A DNA stretch of 64,000 bases, taken from the NCBI GenBank assembly GCA_035403355.1, contig DAONFA010000002.1, forward strand, positions 62,001 to 126,000, read 5' to 3'. This document shows positions 34,398 to 44,520 of the stretch, piece by piece (within the stretch, counting starts at the first letter, position 1; every line of letters begins with the position of its first letter). The notes beneath the pieces are model-generated. The model saw nothing but the letters and a program-made list of their open reading frames with translations, was not told the DNA's origin and did no database searches. This stretch comes from Candidatus Cloacimonas sp. (GTDB lineage: Bacteria > Cloacimonadota > Cloacimonadia > Cloacimonadales > Cloacimonadaceae). A program made the position numbers and the translations under genes.

Positions 34398-35165
34398 TTA
34401 ATCCTTGATGGCGTTGTTTATGGTATTGATCAATTTAACACTGAACTCGTCTATATTGCTTATAATACTGTTTGCTCTGGATAGCAGCCAGCCCTTAATT
34501 ATGGTTAACGGGATAGCAGCCAGCAAACCCAGAGCGGTTGTTCCGATTGCTTTTTTAATACCATCCGTAAGAGCAACTTGCTGTGCGGCACCTGTTAAAC
34601 CTGCCAATCCGGCAAACGCTTCCAACAAACCCCAAATTGTTCCTAAAAGTCCAAGATAGGTAGCTACCTGAGCTAAAGTATCAAACCAGAATAAGCCGCT
34701 ATCCAGTTTATACACTGTTTGGAGAACTGCCTCTTCCAGAGAGTTTTGAACTGAAGCTCTAAGATCGGCTCCTGACTGTCCGCTTTTCCTGGCATCTTTA
34801 AAAACCATTAACGCGCTCCAGAAAATAAAGCCCATAGTAGTTCCCTTATAACTTTCAGCTATTTTTGTTGCTTCTTCCAGTTGGTCATTTTTAATGTAAT
34901 TGCGTAATTTCAAATAGAAACCGCCGGCATCTATTTTCTCTTTACGATAAAGCTGATTCCAGCGAACAATTGCATATACAACACCAATAACAAAAACAAG
35001 AAGGATAGCATAAGCCCATTGCCCGCTATCAATAAAAACTTGGGTGATACTATAACCCTGCGATTTTGGTGCAGCAGGAGCTGCGGTTTCTGCTGCGGTT
35101 TGAGCAAATAGACCAACACACATAATCAGTGAGATGATCACCAGGACGATATTTTTTACTTTCAT
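34398..35165 (-). CDS. ExbB/TolQ/MotA-family proton channel protein
   Basis: 255 residues. An N-terminal signal-like helix (about 1-21) and Ala/Pro-rich segment (AAETAAPAAPKSQG) precede three transmembrane helices (about 40-62, 150-175, 200-225). The family block VATYLGLLGTIWGLLEAFAGLA and IKKAIGTTALGLLAAIPLTIIKGWLL matches TolQ/ExbB pore helices. ATG 35165 sits 8 nt after GGAG. It overlaps the previous gene's stop by 4 nt. Forms a motor complex with the TolR-type proteins. Confidence 0.88.
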   Translation of the reverse strand: MKVKNIVLVIISLIMCVGLFAQTAAETAAPAAPKSQGYSITQVFIDSGQWAYAILLVFVIGVVYAIVRWNQLYRKEKIDAGGFYLKLRNYIKNDQLEEATKIAESYKGTTMGFIFWSALMVFKDARKSGQSGADLRASVQNSLEEAVLQTVYKLDSGLFWFDTLAQVATYLGLLGTIWGLLEAFAGLAGLTGAAQQVALTDGIKKAIGTTALGLLAAIPLTIIKGWLLSRANSIISNIDEFSVKLINTINNAIKD

Positions 35166-35470
35166 TTTGACTCCTTCAGCCATTTATTTAATAGTTTGTC
35201 ACTCTGTTCACGGATATCTTGAATCGTAAAAGAGAATTTGTATTCTCCTGCTTTCTGATAAGTATCGGTTTTATCTTGAAAGACACCAGTGGGAGGAATT
35301 AAAGCTTTTATTTCAATTTCCCATTCTTCCTGTTCCACATATTTAACGGCATTTTCAAAACCTTTAACAGGTTGCTGAGGTTGAGTTTGGGTTCTTGCTG
35401 GAGCTGCCTGAGCATAAATAATACCTGTAAAAATTAGCAGCGCGATGGTAATGATAATCAATTTCTTCAT
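35162..35470 (-). CDS. Small periplasmic protein
   Basis: 102 residues, signal peptide (KKLIIITIALLIFTGIIYA, about 1-20). The mature part is short: a Gln/Pro segment then ENAVKYVEQEEWEIEIKALIPPTGVF and KAGEYKFSFTIQDIREQSD. Family unknown. It overlaps the TPR gene start region and the TolQ start by 4 nt on each side, so it is translated as part of the operon. Confidence 0.6.
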   Translation of the reverse strand: MKKLIIITIALLIFTGIIYAQAAPARTQTQPQQPVKGFENAVKYVEQEEWEIEIKALIPPTGVFQDKTDTYQKAGEYKFSFTIQDIREQSDKLLNKWLKESK

Positions 35471-38400
35471 CTAATATCTCCTTTTCCAGCTTTAATAATT
35501 TTTACCGTTGCAATAAAGCCACGGTAGTTGGAATTATTAGTTACTACAAAGCGAAGGGTATTTTTACCCGTAGTAACCATTGTAGGATTTATTGTAACTG
35601 CAACGGCTGTTACCTCAAAAGGTTCAGTTACAATATCAGGGCTGACATCAGTTGTTAATTCCTGACCGTTTAGATAGATAGAAGCAAAATCAGGGGCTAC
35701 GAAACTGATCTGTCCCTCCCGGAATTCAGTATCCAGGTAAAAATCTGTCTCCAAGATAACACTGCTTAAAGGTGTTGTTTCGGGAGCCCAAATCGGTTTA
35801 GCATAATTTCCTTCCAGCCCTGCAATTTTATCCAAAGCCATACCAAAATTGCTGGTTATTGTTGCAGGCATAGTTGTTTCGGTTCCGGTTTCAGGATTAA
35901 CGGTTACAATTCTCCAGGTAGGATCAGTGTAAAGCATCACTGTTTCCGGAGGAATGGAGGCAGCTATTTTCTGGCGGTCAGTAAAGACCTGCAAAGTCAG
36001 ATATAAGTTTTGCTGTCCGGAACTGCTATTCGGAACGGTCAATTCTATTAGGTTTTGTCCTTCAGCCCATGCAGTTGAAGGCAGTAAATAAGCGTAACGG
36101 GTAGTAGTTCCAGGTTGATTAACATCCAAGGTATCAGTAGGGACTACACCTGGCTCTAAATCCGTGCCATTCAACCGTATTTTCACATCATAAGGATAAA
36201 CAAGGTGCAGCAAAGCAAATTCAGGCAGGAGTTTGGCATTAATTGTGCGGTTCAAATTCAGTTCTTTACCTGCTGGAAGTTGCATACAGCCCAAACGAAT
36301 ACCTTTGGGCGAAGTGATGCTGCTAACCGGTAATCTACTTTCATTCTGATCTATCTTTTGCGTCCAGTCAGAAGAGAGAATGTATTCATCAATTTTATAA
36401 TCCGGCACTAAATTCCATTCCTGCAGTTTGGCAAAGCTCTGTTGCGTATAATAATCGGTGTAACCAGCCATCTGATAAAAGTTATAGATGTTCAAATGAG
36501 TAGTATATTCCAAGTTAAGCAGATCATTACTTTGTTCATTACTGATCCAGGCAATAAAAGCATCTAAACCATCCGCATACTGTTGACGAACAGCTTCTGC
36601 TTCAAAAGCGGTGCGGACATAAACCCCAATTTGAGTATTTATAACAGTAACTCCCTTATCATAGATGCGGGCAATTAAATTCAAAGCATGTAAACGGCGG
36701 TAGTTTTCTAAATCTATCTTTTCTTTATCCGCATTGGCAAGAAGTTTATTCACTTTAGCTACTTCAGCTTTAACAGATGCCTTAAAATTGGGAATGCGAC
36801 GATAGGAACCTCCAATCAAGTGATTATTCCAAGTAGTGCTTTGATTAACCTTTAGTAAAGTTCCAGGTGAAGCAGTGAGCAAGGTTCCATGCTCTATAGC
36901 ATTAAGCTGGTTATCATAGTTTTTCAGGAAAGTAATTCGCTTCTGCAGGTTATTATATTCTTCTTCCACGGCAGCAAAATAGGCATAATTTACGGAAGAT
37001 TTGAATTCCTCAGTTTCAAAATTCAAGCCATCTTTTTTATATGCTGTTTCCACGCGCTTATATTCATCGCGGTATTTAAAGGCATCAGGATAATTTTTAT
37101 TTTTATAGGCATTATCAAATTTATCCATCAGTTTTTTCAGTTTAGCATTGGCAATCCACTGATAGTATGCGCTTTTGGTTCTATCTTTTTGGTGAATTTC
37201 TTTTGCTAATTGTTCATACTTCAGTGTATCTCCCTTATCCAAATAATAGTCCGCCATTAGCTGCATATAAGGTATTACATTAGTATGTTTAGGATAAGTT
37301 GCTATAACTAAGTTATAGGTTTCAATTTCTTTATCCCGGTTGCGGGCATCGCGGTAATTATCTGCCGCTTTGGTTAAAAGATAATCCGGAGTAATCTCAC
37401 CGGTATTAATATTTTTATTTTTAACTTCTTCATAGAGGGCAAGATATGCTTCTGCAGCAGCATTCTTCTGCGTAACATTTTTTTCCATTTCTTCAATTCT
37501 TGCTAAACGCAGTTTAAATGCCTGATTGCTGCTTGGGTATTTAGAAATGAAGCTATCCAGAATAGTATTGGCATATTCCGGATTATTCATTGCAGTATCA
37601 GCATTGGCAATTTCATAAGCCCGATAATAATAATAGTAGATATTATCTATATCTGTGCCTGAACCGGCAAGTTCCAGCAGAATATCTATTGCTTTTTGAT
37701 ATTCCTTTGCCTTGAGATATGCTTCCTGGGCTCCCATTTTATAACCTGTAATGCGTTTGGTTTCTGCAGGTTTCATTTCTGTAGCCAGACGCAAACGTTC
37801 ACTGGCAGCTAAAGAATAGTTACCGGCTCTTTCAGCTGCTTCGTAACTGTTTTGAATCTGGTAGAGGATATTACTGGTAATTGTTTCCCGCTCTGCAGGG
37901 GTGGAGGCATAAGTGAGTGCTGAACGGTAGTATGCTTCTGCCTGGGCATAATTTTTTTCGCTATCTGCTATTAAAGCCAGTTTTCCGTAAACGGTAAATT
38001 TAGTTCCGTTTGGAATTAAGGATTCATTCTCCAATGCAGATAAATAGAGCGCTTTTGCCTCAGGCATTTTACCGCGATCATATTGAATATCTGCCAAACT
38101 AAGCAAAATATCCACTGCCTGCTTTTCCCGTTCAGGATTTTTATAGGCATCGCTGCGCAGAACACCAATAAACCGTTGTGAATTTGATTGAAACATAGCA
38201 AAAAGCTCATCGGCATTAGCAGGTAAACCAGGTTCAGGTTGATAGCCATCTCCATATAGGTCTTTCATCAGATTATATACATTATAAGAATAAGTGTAAA
38301 TAAGCCCTTCATTCAGGAAGTAGTCCTCATCCTGAGGATATTTTGCATTAAACTCCTGCAGGTTTTTAATTGCACTTAAATAGTATTTGGGCAGATTGGA

Positions 38401-41325
38401 ACTCTCAGCCAATTTGTTGACAAGCAGTAAGTTAGTTTTATCCGTTTGAGCTTTCCAGGTAGCGTAATTCGCTCCCTGCAATTCCGGGAAATCGGCATAT
38501 TGTTCTATATGCTGGTTGTAAGCAAGGAGCTTGCTCTCGTTTACAGGATTGTCCAGAAATTCGTTATACAGGAAATTAGCTCTTTTCTCAAAAGCATTAT
38601 TAATCACTGCCAGCTGAGGGGCAATTTTGGTATTATTTTTGTTTGCCGCATACCAGGCAGAGTTTTTACCATAGTTAGTAATAATATTCTGGTATAGTTC
38701 TTGAGAAATCTGTTCAAAGTTTTTTCCCTCTCGCAGTTCATATTTAGCTCCGGCATACAGTTTCAAAATAGAATCTACCAAAGCAGGATTTTCAATTGCC
38801 AGAGGGTTCATATTTATTTTCAGCCAGATAAAATCAACGGCTTGCAAAGTGGATGCCAAGTCCAGTTTATTGATAGTAGCTTTATCAACGATGCGGTTTA
38901 TTACTTCGGGATTTTTGTAGGTGTTTACGAGATTTTGAATTTCCTGCACACCTTTGGCATAGGAATTGAAATCCGTTCCATCCAAAGCAATTAAGCAGAA
39001 GGCAATATTATCAACGGCGTCATCACGATAATCTTTAGCTACTACGGGATCGCTAATCTGTCCGCTATCCACAGCATTCAACAAAGTGAGAAAATCGTTC
39101 ATAGCCAGTTTAAGGTCTTGTTCCTGATAAGAATTTAAGCGTAACCAGCCACGCTGATAGATAGCATCATATTTATATTTGCTGTCCGGTTTGTTGATTA
39201 TTGTATCAAAATAATTGGTAGCAATAGCATAATAACGCTGCGGTTGATCAGCATCGGTAGCAATAAAATAGTATAAGATACCTAAGCGGTATAGGGATTC
39301 TTCATAATAAGGAGAGGTAGTATAATTATCTACGATTTTTTGATAGGAGCTGATTGCCTCTGCAAAATCTGATTCTTTATATCTGCTGGCATCGTCAAGA
39401 GTAAGCGCTGCTTTGTGTATTTCATAAAAACGACTCTTATTTGTGTCAATTCTTTGATAACTAAGCTGACTGCTGATGAAACCTATATTATACAGTGTAG
39501 CAGCCATATTCACATTGCCGGGGTCAAGCTGAACAACTTTGCGATAACTTTCCAAAGCAATATTTGGTGTATCCATATAAACAGCATATTGAAGCTCTGC
39601 CAGATTGTAATAAAGATCAGCATTACTGATAAGATAGGTTCCGTTGGGCTGAGCAACTGCTTGGAAATTAGGATTGTTGTTTATAAAATTCTGTATCCGG
39701 GTAATTAAATCTTTCTTTTCAGTTAAAATATTCGCCTGCTGTTGCATCAATTGCTGCTCGGTTAAAGTTCCTTTTTGTGCTTCTGCTAATCGTGCTTGTT
39801 CTTTGATATGCAGATTGCGATAGTCCAGCTGCAATTTAACGAATTCTACATTGGCAACCAAGTCCTGGGCGTTTTTACGAATGGGTTCATTACGATTGCT
39901 GCGATCAGCAGTTAGGGCTATTTGATTAGCGATGTGGTTCTTAATTTTGTTGCGCTGCTCATCCGTAAAAATATTCTTCGTCTCTTCCTGCATAAATTTA
40001 TCAATCTCTGCCAGTTGAATATCAATATCCTTTTTATCTTGGTTGAGAGAGTAATACTCTTCCAAAAGAGCATTAAAGATTTTTTCTTCTACTTCGTTAG
40101 TATGTTTACGCGTTTGCAGCAAGTCATTTTTGCGGATTTGCAAACTGGTGCGTTTTTCCGAATACTCAGCTCTGGTTCTTTTCAACTGGTCTTGAATTGA
40201 AGCTAATTGAGGATCGGCAATATCTTTATCCAGTTCGTCAATAAGATTATTATAGAGCATAATGTTTTTCTCAATATCATAGAGGCGTTTCAATTCCATA
40301 TCACTGTAGTTGTGACCCTGAATACTGGGATCATTATTCATAAACCGTTCATATTGCTTTTCCAGAATTCCATCCATTATCTCAAGCTGTTTTTGATAAC
40401 TGGTAGAGATTTGTTTCACTTGCTGTAACAGCAAATTACCCCTCACAATTGTTTCCTCAGAATGTAATTTCTGATCAACATAATCCAGAATAACTATCTT
40501 TAGTGAATCCAGCAAAACCATTTCTTCGGAATGCATATTAATAATGGAATCAAGATAAAAAATTCCTTTCAATGAGATTAGCTGGTTATAATTATGTGTT
40601 AAATCTGCTTTGATGTTATCTATTTCAGAAGCCAACTTCGTATATTCACCAAAACTGGGGTTAGCATAATAGGGCTGTAAATTCAAGTTTTGCACTCTTG
40701 CCAGGATTGCCATTTTTTCAGGTAGCAGCTGATTCATTATAATATCCCGGTTTTGAATGTAGCTGTTTAAGGTATTGAGCACACTTTCATATTCACCGTC
40801 ATCGGCAGCCATATCAGCCCAAATGTATAGATAAGTAGGATAGTAAGTATCAATATTGTAATTCTCAAATATAATAGCGCTTAAAAAATCCTTAGCTGCC
40901 TGGCGATTACCTGTCTCCAAAAAATTCACTACTTGCTGATATAGTGCCAAGTTTAGCATTTTCCGCGCATCGCTGTTCAGCTGAGTATTAAGCAAAGAAG
41001 TAAAATAGCCAATTGCTTTTGTATTTTCACCCATCCGTGCATAGAAATGACCCAGTAAATATATAAAATCATTTTGATCCATCCCGGAAAAAACTGCTTT
41101 GTATTTTACTAACGCCTGTTCAGCAAGGGTTGGATCTTCATTCAATAATTCCGGCAGGGCATCAATTAAAAACATCTTAGCTAATTCTCTTATAGTTTGT
41201 TTTTCCTGGGTTATTTGTAGCTGAAGCTCTTCTTTGGTACTTTGATCGGCATCCTGAGCATAAGCTACTGCCAGGAAAGACACTGCAATAATAATTAGGA
41301 ATATAATCTTAACAGTATGTTTCAT
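35467..41325 (-). CDS. Giant secreted TPR protein with C-terminal jelly-roll domains
   Basis: 1952 residues. A signal peptide (1-23, ending VAYA) is followed by TPR-like helices (about 35-220), a long coiled-coil region (about 230-560, e.g. DKKDIDIQLAEIDKFMQEE), and TPR units from about 590 to 1500. From about 1600 the chain turns beta-rich, with two galactose-binding-like jelly rolls (VKIRLNGTDLEPGVVP and SIYLNGQELTTDVSP). This resembles GltD/AgmU-type scaffolds of gliding machines. It overlaps the small periplasmic gene by 4 nt. Position in the periplasm or outer membrane is inferred. Confidence 0.7.
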   Translation of the reverse strand: MKHTVKIIFLIIIAVSFLAVAYAQDADQSTKEELQLQITQEKQTIRELAKMFLIDALPELLNEDPTLAEQALVKYKAVFSGMDQNDFIYLLGHFYARMGENTKAIGYFTSLLNTQLNSDARKMLNLALYQQVVNFLETGNRQAAKDFLSAIIFENYNIDTYYPTYLYIWADMAADDGEYESVLNTLNSYIQNRDIIMNQLLPEKMAILARVQNLNLQPYYANPSFGEYTKLASEIDNIKADLTHNYNQLISLKGIFYLDSIINMHSEEMVLLDSLKIVILDYVDQKLHSEETIVRGNLLLQQVKQISTSYQKQLEIMDGILEKQYERFMNNDPSIQGHNYSDMELKRLYDIEKNIMLYNNLIDELDKDIADPQLASIQDQLKRTRAEYSEKRTSLQIRKNDLLQTRKHTNEVEEKIFNALLEEYYSLNQDKKDIDIQLAEIDKFMQEETKNIFTDEQRNKIKNHIANQIALTADRSNRNEPIRKNAQDLVANVEFVKLQLDYRNLHIKEQARLAEAQKGTLTEQQLMQQQANILTEKKDLITRIQNFINNNPNFQAVAQPNGTYLISNADLYYNLAELQYAVYMDTPNIALESYRKVVQLDPGNVNMAATLYNIGFISSQLSYQRIDTNKSRFYEIHKAALTLDDASRYKESDFAEAISSYQKIVDNYTTSPYYEESLYRLGILYYFIATDADQPQRYYAIATNYFDTIINKPDSKYKYDAIYQRGWLRLNSYQEQDLKLAMNDFLTLLNAVDSGQISDPVVAKDYRDDAVDNIAFCLIALDGTDFNSYAKGVQEIQNLVNTYKNPEVINRIVDKATINKLDLASTLQAVDFIWLKINMNPLAIENPALVDSILKLYAGAKYELREGKNFEQISQELYQNIITNYGKNSAWYAANKNNTKIAPQLAVINNAFEKRANFLYNEFLDNPVNESKLLAYNQHIEQYADFPELQGANYATWKAQTDKTNLLLVNKLAESSNLPKYYLSAIKNLQEFNAKYPQDEDYFLNEGLIYTYSYNVYNLMKDLYGDGYQPEPGLPANADELFAMFQSNSQRFIGVLRSDAYKNPEREKQAVDILLSLADIQYDRGKMPEAKALYLSALENESLIPNGTKFTVYGKLALIADSEKNYAQAEAYYRSALTYASTPAERETITSNILYQIQNSYEAAERAGNYSLAASERLRLATEMKPAETKRITGYKMGAQEAYLKAKEYQKAIDILLELAGSGTDIDNIYYYYYRAYEIANADTAMNNPEYANTILDSFISKYPSSNQAFKLRLARIEEMEKNVTQKNAAAEAYLALYEEVKNKNINTGEITPDYLLTKAADNYRDARNRDKEIETYNLVIATYPKHTNVIPYMQLMADYYLDKGDTLKYEQLAKEIHQKDRTKSAYYQWIANAKLKKLMDKFDNAYKNKNYPDAFKYRDEYKRVETAYKKDGLNFETEEFKSSVNYAYFAAVEEEYNNLQKRITFLKNYDNQLNAIEHGTLLTASPGTLLKVNQSTTWNNHLIGGSYRRIPNFKASVKAEVAKVNKLLANADKEKIDLENYRRLHALNLIARIYDKGVTVINTQIGVYVRTAFEAEAVRQQYADGLDAFIAWISNEQSNDLLNLEYTTHLNIYNFYQMAGYTDYYTQQSFAKLQEWNLVPDYKIDEYILSSDWTQKIDQNESRLPVSSITSPKGIRLGCMQLPAGKELNLNRTINAKLLPEFALLHLVYPYDVKIRLNGTDLEPGVVPTDTLDVNQPGTTTRYAYLLPSTAWAEGQNLIELTVPNSSSGQQNLYLTLQVFTDRQKIAASIPPETVMLYTDPTWRIVTVNPETGTETTMPATITSNFGMALDKIAGLEGNYAKPIWAPETTPLSSVILETDFYLDTEFREGQISFVAPDFASIYLNGQELTTDVSPDIVTEPFEVTAVAVTINPTMVTTGKNTLRFVVTNNSNYRGFIATVKIIKAGKGDIR

Positions 41326-41366
41326 AATCCCGCTCTCTTAAATTCTCTTATTTTTCCGATGATGAT

Positions 41367-41409
41367 AAGGTTCAAGATTCTTTTACCCGTAAAAGCTATC
41401 TTGAACCTT
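41367..41409. other. Long perfect-arm hairpin between the barrel gene and the giant TPR gene
   Basis: Outer arms AAGGTTCAAGAT (41367-41378) and ATCTTGAACCTT (41398-41409), 12 perfect pairs. Inner arms CTTTTAC (41380-41386) and GTAAAAG (41389-41395). On the transcribed minus strand no T-run follows, so an RNA processing or stability element is more likely than a full terminator. Confidence 0.6.
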
Positions 41410-41472
41410 CCTCATCTTTATTTTGGGAAACATAATTCCTCAATCCATACACGCTTTAGTGTATAGATTAAA

Positions 41473-42714
41473 TTATTGCTTTTGTTGCTTCAGTTCTTCT
41501 ATCCATTTACGCAACTCTTCCATCGCCTGCTGAGCTTTTTGCCTTTCTTCTTTCAGCATTTGAAGCTCTTTCAGCAAATCCTGAACTTCAGGAGAAAGCT
41601 GTTCATAACCTGCAGTTCCAGGTGTAACTAAGCCAGGGGTTTGTAATTGGGTACCAGGACCAACAACAACTTCTGAACCAGCAGGAGGAGTAACTGTTCC
41701 TCCAGCAGGAGGTGTAACCGTTCCTCCAGCAGGAGGTTTGGTTGCTGTCCCTGTAGGTGGAACAACTACAATTTCTCCGGAAGGACTAACAGTAGTACTT
41801 GTTGGAGGTACTACAATACCTGTCTGAATAGGAGTTTCGCCAACTTCAACCACTTCTCCGCCAACAGCTGGTTTCTTTCCATAACTGGCATAAAGACCAA
41901 GATCGGGACGGCGTTTGGCTTCTGCATATTTATCAAATAAATAAGAGACCCCTAAGGCAAGACGGATATTTTTTGTATAATTGCTTTCACTTCCTTTGAA
42001 CCAATCCTCAAAAGCATTAATCCCTGCTTTAAACCCAAAGTTTCTATAGGAATATTTAACACCCACATTAAAATCTTGCCCGTCAAATTCACCTTGCAAA
42101 GCTAAATCAGGAATAGGAGAAACTTCAGCGGAAGCAAAAAAACCATTAAATATACGAGATCTGCCTACTTGGCCTACAAAACGCTGCGTTCCTATTCCAG
42201 CATTAAACATCCAGGGAATTCTCAAAAAGACAGCTTGTTTGGAGGCAACGGCATAGGGAGAATATGCTTCATAAGCAGCAGCATCAGGGTGATCGCTAAA
42301 GTGATCACCAATCTCTATATCCTGAACTCTCTTTGTTACCGGAGAAAAAATGTTATCCATACCGACTGAAACCTGCGGAATATTCCGTGTCTCTTCAATG
42401 ATTTTTACTTTGGCATTCATAAAATAAACTAAATGATCTGCGGGAGTATAGTCACCCATAAATAAACCGAGTTCTACCCGATCAAGAACTCCCACACCTA
42501 TCATTGTGTATGGGAAAATATGACCGACAGAGCCGCTTGGGTAGCTTAAAGAAGGTGTATTCCGATAGTAGCCAACAAGCATAAATTCTGCAGCTTTGTT
42601 TGGCAGGACATAGGCATCAGGGGTCCTTAACATTCCCAGAGTTTGAAAGGGTGCTGCTTGGGCTATTCCCAAAACAGTGACCAGTGCGATAATGGTCAGC
42701 AAAATTTTTTTCAT
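41473..42714 (-). CDS. Outer-membrane beta-barrel protein with Pro/Gly linker and C-terminal coiled coil
   Basis: 413 residues. A signal peptide (ending AQA near 20) is followed by alternating amphipathic strands to about residue 265, e.g. MIGVGVLDRVELGLFMGDY and ALQGEFDGQDFNVGVKYSYRNFGFKAG (YjbH/porin-like). A linker with repeated TPPAGGTV units (about 310-350) leads to a coiled coil (LLKELQMLKEERQKAQQAMEELRKW). ATG 42714 follows GGAGG. First gene of the envelope operon; the coiled coil could reach the periplasmic TPR protein. Confidence 0.7.
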   Translation of the reverse strand: MKKILLTIIALVTVLGIAQAAPFQTLGMLRTPDAYVLPNKAAEFMLVGYYRNTPSLSYPSGSVGHIFPYTMIGVGVLDRVELGLFMGDYTPADHLVYFMNAKVKIIEETRNIPQVSVGMDNIFSPVTKRVQDIEIGDHFSDHPDAAAYEAYSPYAVASKQAVFLRIPWMFNAGIGTQRFVGQVGRSRIFNGFFASAEVSPIPDLALQGEFDGQDFNVGVKYSYRNFGFKAGINAFEDWFKGSESNYTKNIRLALGVSYLFDKYAEAKRRPDLGLYASYGKKPAVGGEVVEVGETPIQTGIVVPPTSTTVSPSGEIVVVPPTGTATKPPAGGTVTPPAGGTVTPPAGSEVVVGPGTQLQTPGLVTPGTAGYEQLSPEVQDLLKELQMLKEERQKAQQAMEELRKWIEELKQQKQ

Positions 42715-42799
42715 GTTTTCCTCCACCTTTCGGTGTTCATTTCTTATCAAGGTTCATTGTTCTCATTGACATAAATTCCGTCAAGTTTTTTTTTGCCTC

Positions 42800-43186
42800 A
42801 TGCAAAAATATTCTCGTCCTGAATTTTCTCGTATAGGTGAAGACCTCGCTGCCCGCTTTCTTATAAGTAACGGCTATACTGTTATTTGCCGTAACTTCCG
42901 CAAACGCTATGGTGAGATAGACATCATTGTGGAAAAAGGTCAACACCTCGTTTTTTGTGAAGTTAAAACCCGAACTTCTCACTCTCTAAACTGGGCTCTG
43001 GCTTCTATCAATTATACCAAACAGAAAAAAATATCCAGAGCGGCACAATTATATATTAACGAAAATCCTCAATTTGCCAAACACATTTTTCGTTTTGATG
43101 TTCTTATCGTATTTTATTACGAATCAACGGATACTTTCAAAGTGCAACACTACGAGGATGCCTTTGAACCGATTTTAGAATACTAA
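42800..43186 (+). CDS. yraN: YraN-type (UPF0102) endonuclease-fold protein
   Basis: 128 residues. IGEDLAARFLISNGYTVICRNFRKRYGEIDIIVEKGQHLVFCEVKTRT matches the UPF0102 core: G-E-I-D plus E-V-K nuclease-fold residues. This fold is related to Holliday-junction resolvases; the biological role is unsettled. The stop overlaps the convergent GWxTD gene's stop by 4 nt. Confidence 0.9.
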   Translation: MQKYSRPEFSRIGEDLAARFLISNGYTVICRNFRKRYGEIDIIVEKGQHLVFCEVKTRTSHSLNWALASINYTKQKKISRAAQLYINENPQFAKHIFRFDVLIVFYYESTDTFKVQHYEDAFEPILEY

Positions 43187-44520
43187 TTATCCAACTGGGA
43201 AGAATCAAAATCCGAACCAACATAGCGCATCCAGTCCGGGTTGGAGGATTCCAGATCATCATTTTCCACATAGATTAAACGGAAATTGCCATTCATTTGG
43301 ATATCAATAAACATATACACGGGTTTATTACCTGAAGAATATTTCCATATCTGGTAGTCCTTTCTTACGAAGTTTGTCTCATCGGAACTGGTGTTGCGTT
43401 GAATATCATCAGCAGGACCGTTTCTGATATAGATTCTTCCCATATCGGAAGTCCAGCCCTGTTTTAAGTGACTGAAATTACGATTAGCGTAATCTATGCG
43501 TTCCTGCACGAGGTTCATAATGCTTTGAACACTGCGGTTTGTGGAATAAGCCATATCTTTCCAGAACTGGGTGCAATACCTTCTTTTTTTATCCTGGGGT
43601 AAGTTTTTCCAGTCGGCAGGTAGTTTATTACCCCAAAATATCCGCATCAGGTTATATTCTTCATCCGGATTGGCAAACAGGAAAAACTCTTCTTCACTTT
43701 CTTCAATAACGGCAAAATCAAAATTACTTTCTGCAGTGCCTTCCGAGCATTGCAAAACAATAGCTCCGTTATACAAACCGGGTTTCAGGTCTTGGAGGGG
43801 AATTTTCAGATTGATTGCTTCACTTCCGGTTGCAGGTAAAAAATCAATATATTCATCCATCACAATTAGAGAATCCTTTTCCAGAGAAAGGTTTAGCAGG
43901 CAGCTTTCGGCTGTAGAACTAAGGATATAACTTTCCAGATAAAGATAGATAAAATCATTTATGTTTTTGTTGAAAAGAACTGATGGCTGTGAATGGTAAA
44001 GCATATTCCCGCGTTTAAATTTTATCATATATTGGGAAGTATCAGGGCGGACTTCACTATTCAGTTCCACATCGCTAAGCAAGCTATTTCGGGGCAGGGC
44101 GATAATCTTAAATTCGGAAGAGAATTGTTTTTGATTATTTATATCCAGGGCACTAAACTGTAAAGTATAGAAAGGTTTATCCATAACGAAACTTAGTCGG
44201 TTTAGATAGGATTTTTGTTTACTGCCGGTATCTGCTTTGTTTTTCACTCCAATAATATCGTTTATTTCGTGGTGAGCAAGAACACTATCTCCATCAACTA
44301 TTTTTACAGCTACTTGCAATTCCGCAAAGTATCCGTTATTTTTTGCAATAAAAGCCAAATTATGATAGGGCACTTGATAATCAACAAGGAGGATAGTGTT
44401 TTTATTTTTATCCAGAAATCGGTTATAGTCAAGATACATATTCAGCTTTTCAGAGCCATATAATAGACAGAAAGAACATAGAGCCAAACCTGCGAGCAAG
44501 GAAATTTTAATATTCTTCAT
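43183..44520 (-). CDS. GWxTD-domain secreted protein (second copy)
   Basis: 445 residues. A signal peptide (about 1-22) is followed by a beta-rich region. Near 355 the GWxTD block reads QGWTSDMGRIYIRNGPADDI, then YQIWKYSSGNKPVYMFIDIQMNGNFRLIY. The GWxTD family is abundant in FCB bacteria and of unknown function. It overlaps the upstream GWxTD gene by 14 nt. Confidence 0.8.
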   Translation of the reverse strand: MKNIKISLLAGLALCSFCLLYGSEKLNMYLDYNRFLDKNKNTILLVDYQVPYHNLAFIAKNNGYFAELQVAVKIVDGDSVLAHHEINDIIGVKNKADTGSKQKSYLNRLSFVMDKPFYTLQFSALDINNQKQFSSEFKIIALPRNSLLSDVELNSEVRPDTSQYMIKFKRGNMLYHSQPSVLFNKNINDFIYLYLESYILSSTAESCLLNLSLEKDSLIVMDEYIDFLPATGSEAINLKIPLQDLKPGLYNGAIVLQCSEGTAESNFDFAVIEESEEEFFLFANPDEEYNLMRIFWGNKLPADWKNLPQDKKRRYCTQFWKDMAYSTNRSVQSIMNLVQERIDYANRNFSHLKQGWTSDMGRIYIRNGPADDIQRNTSSDETNFVRKDYQIWKYSSGNKPVYMFIDIQMNGNFRLIYVENDDLESSNPDWMRYVGSDFDSSQLDN

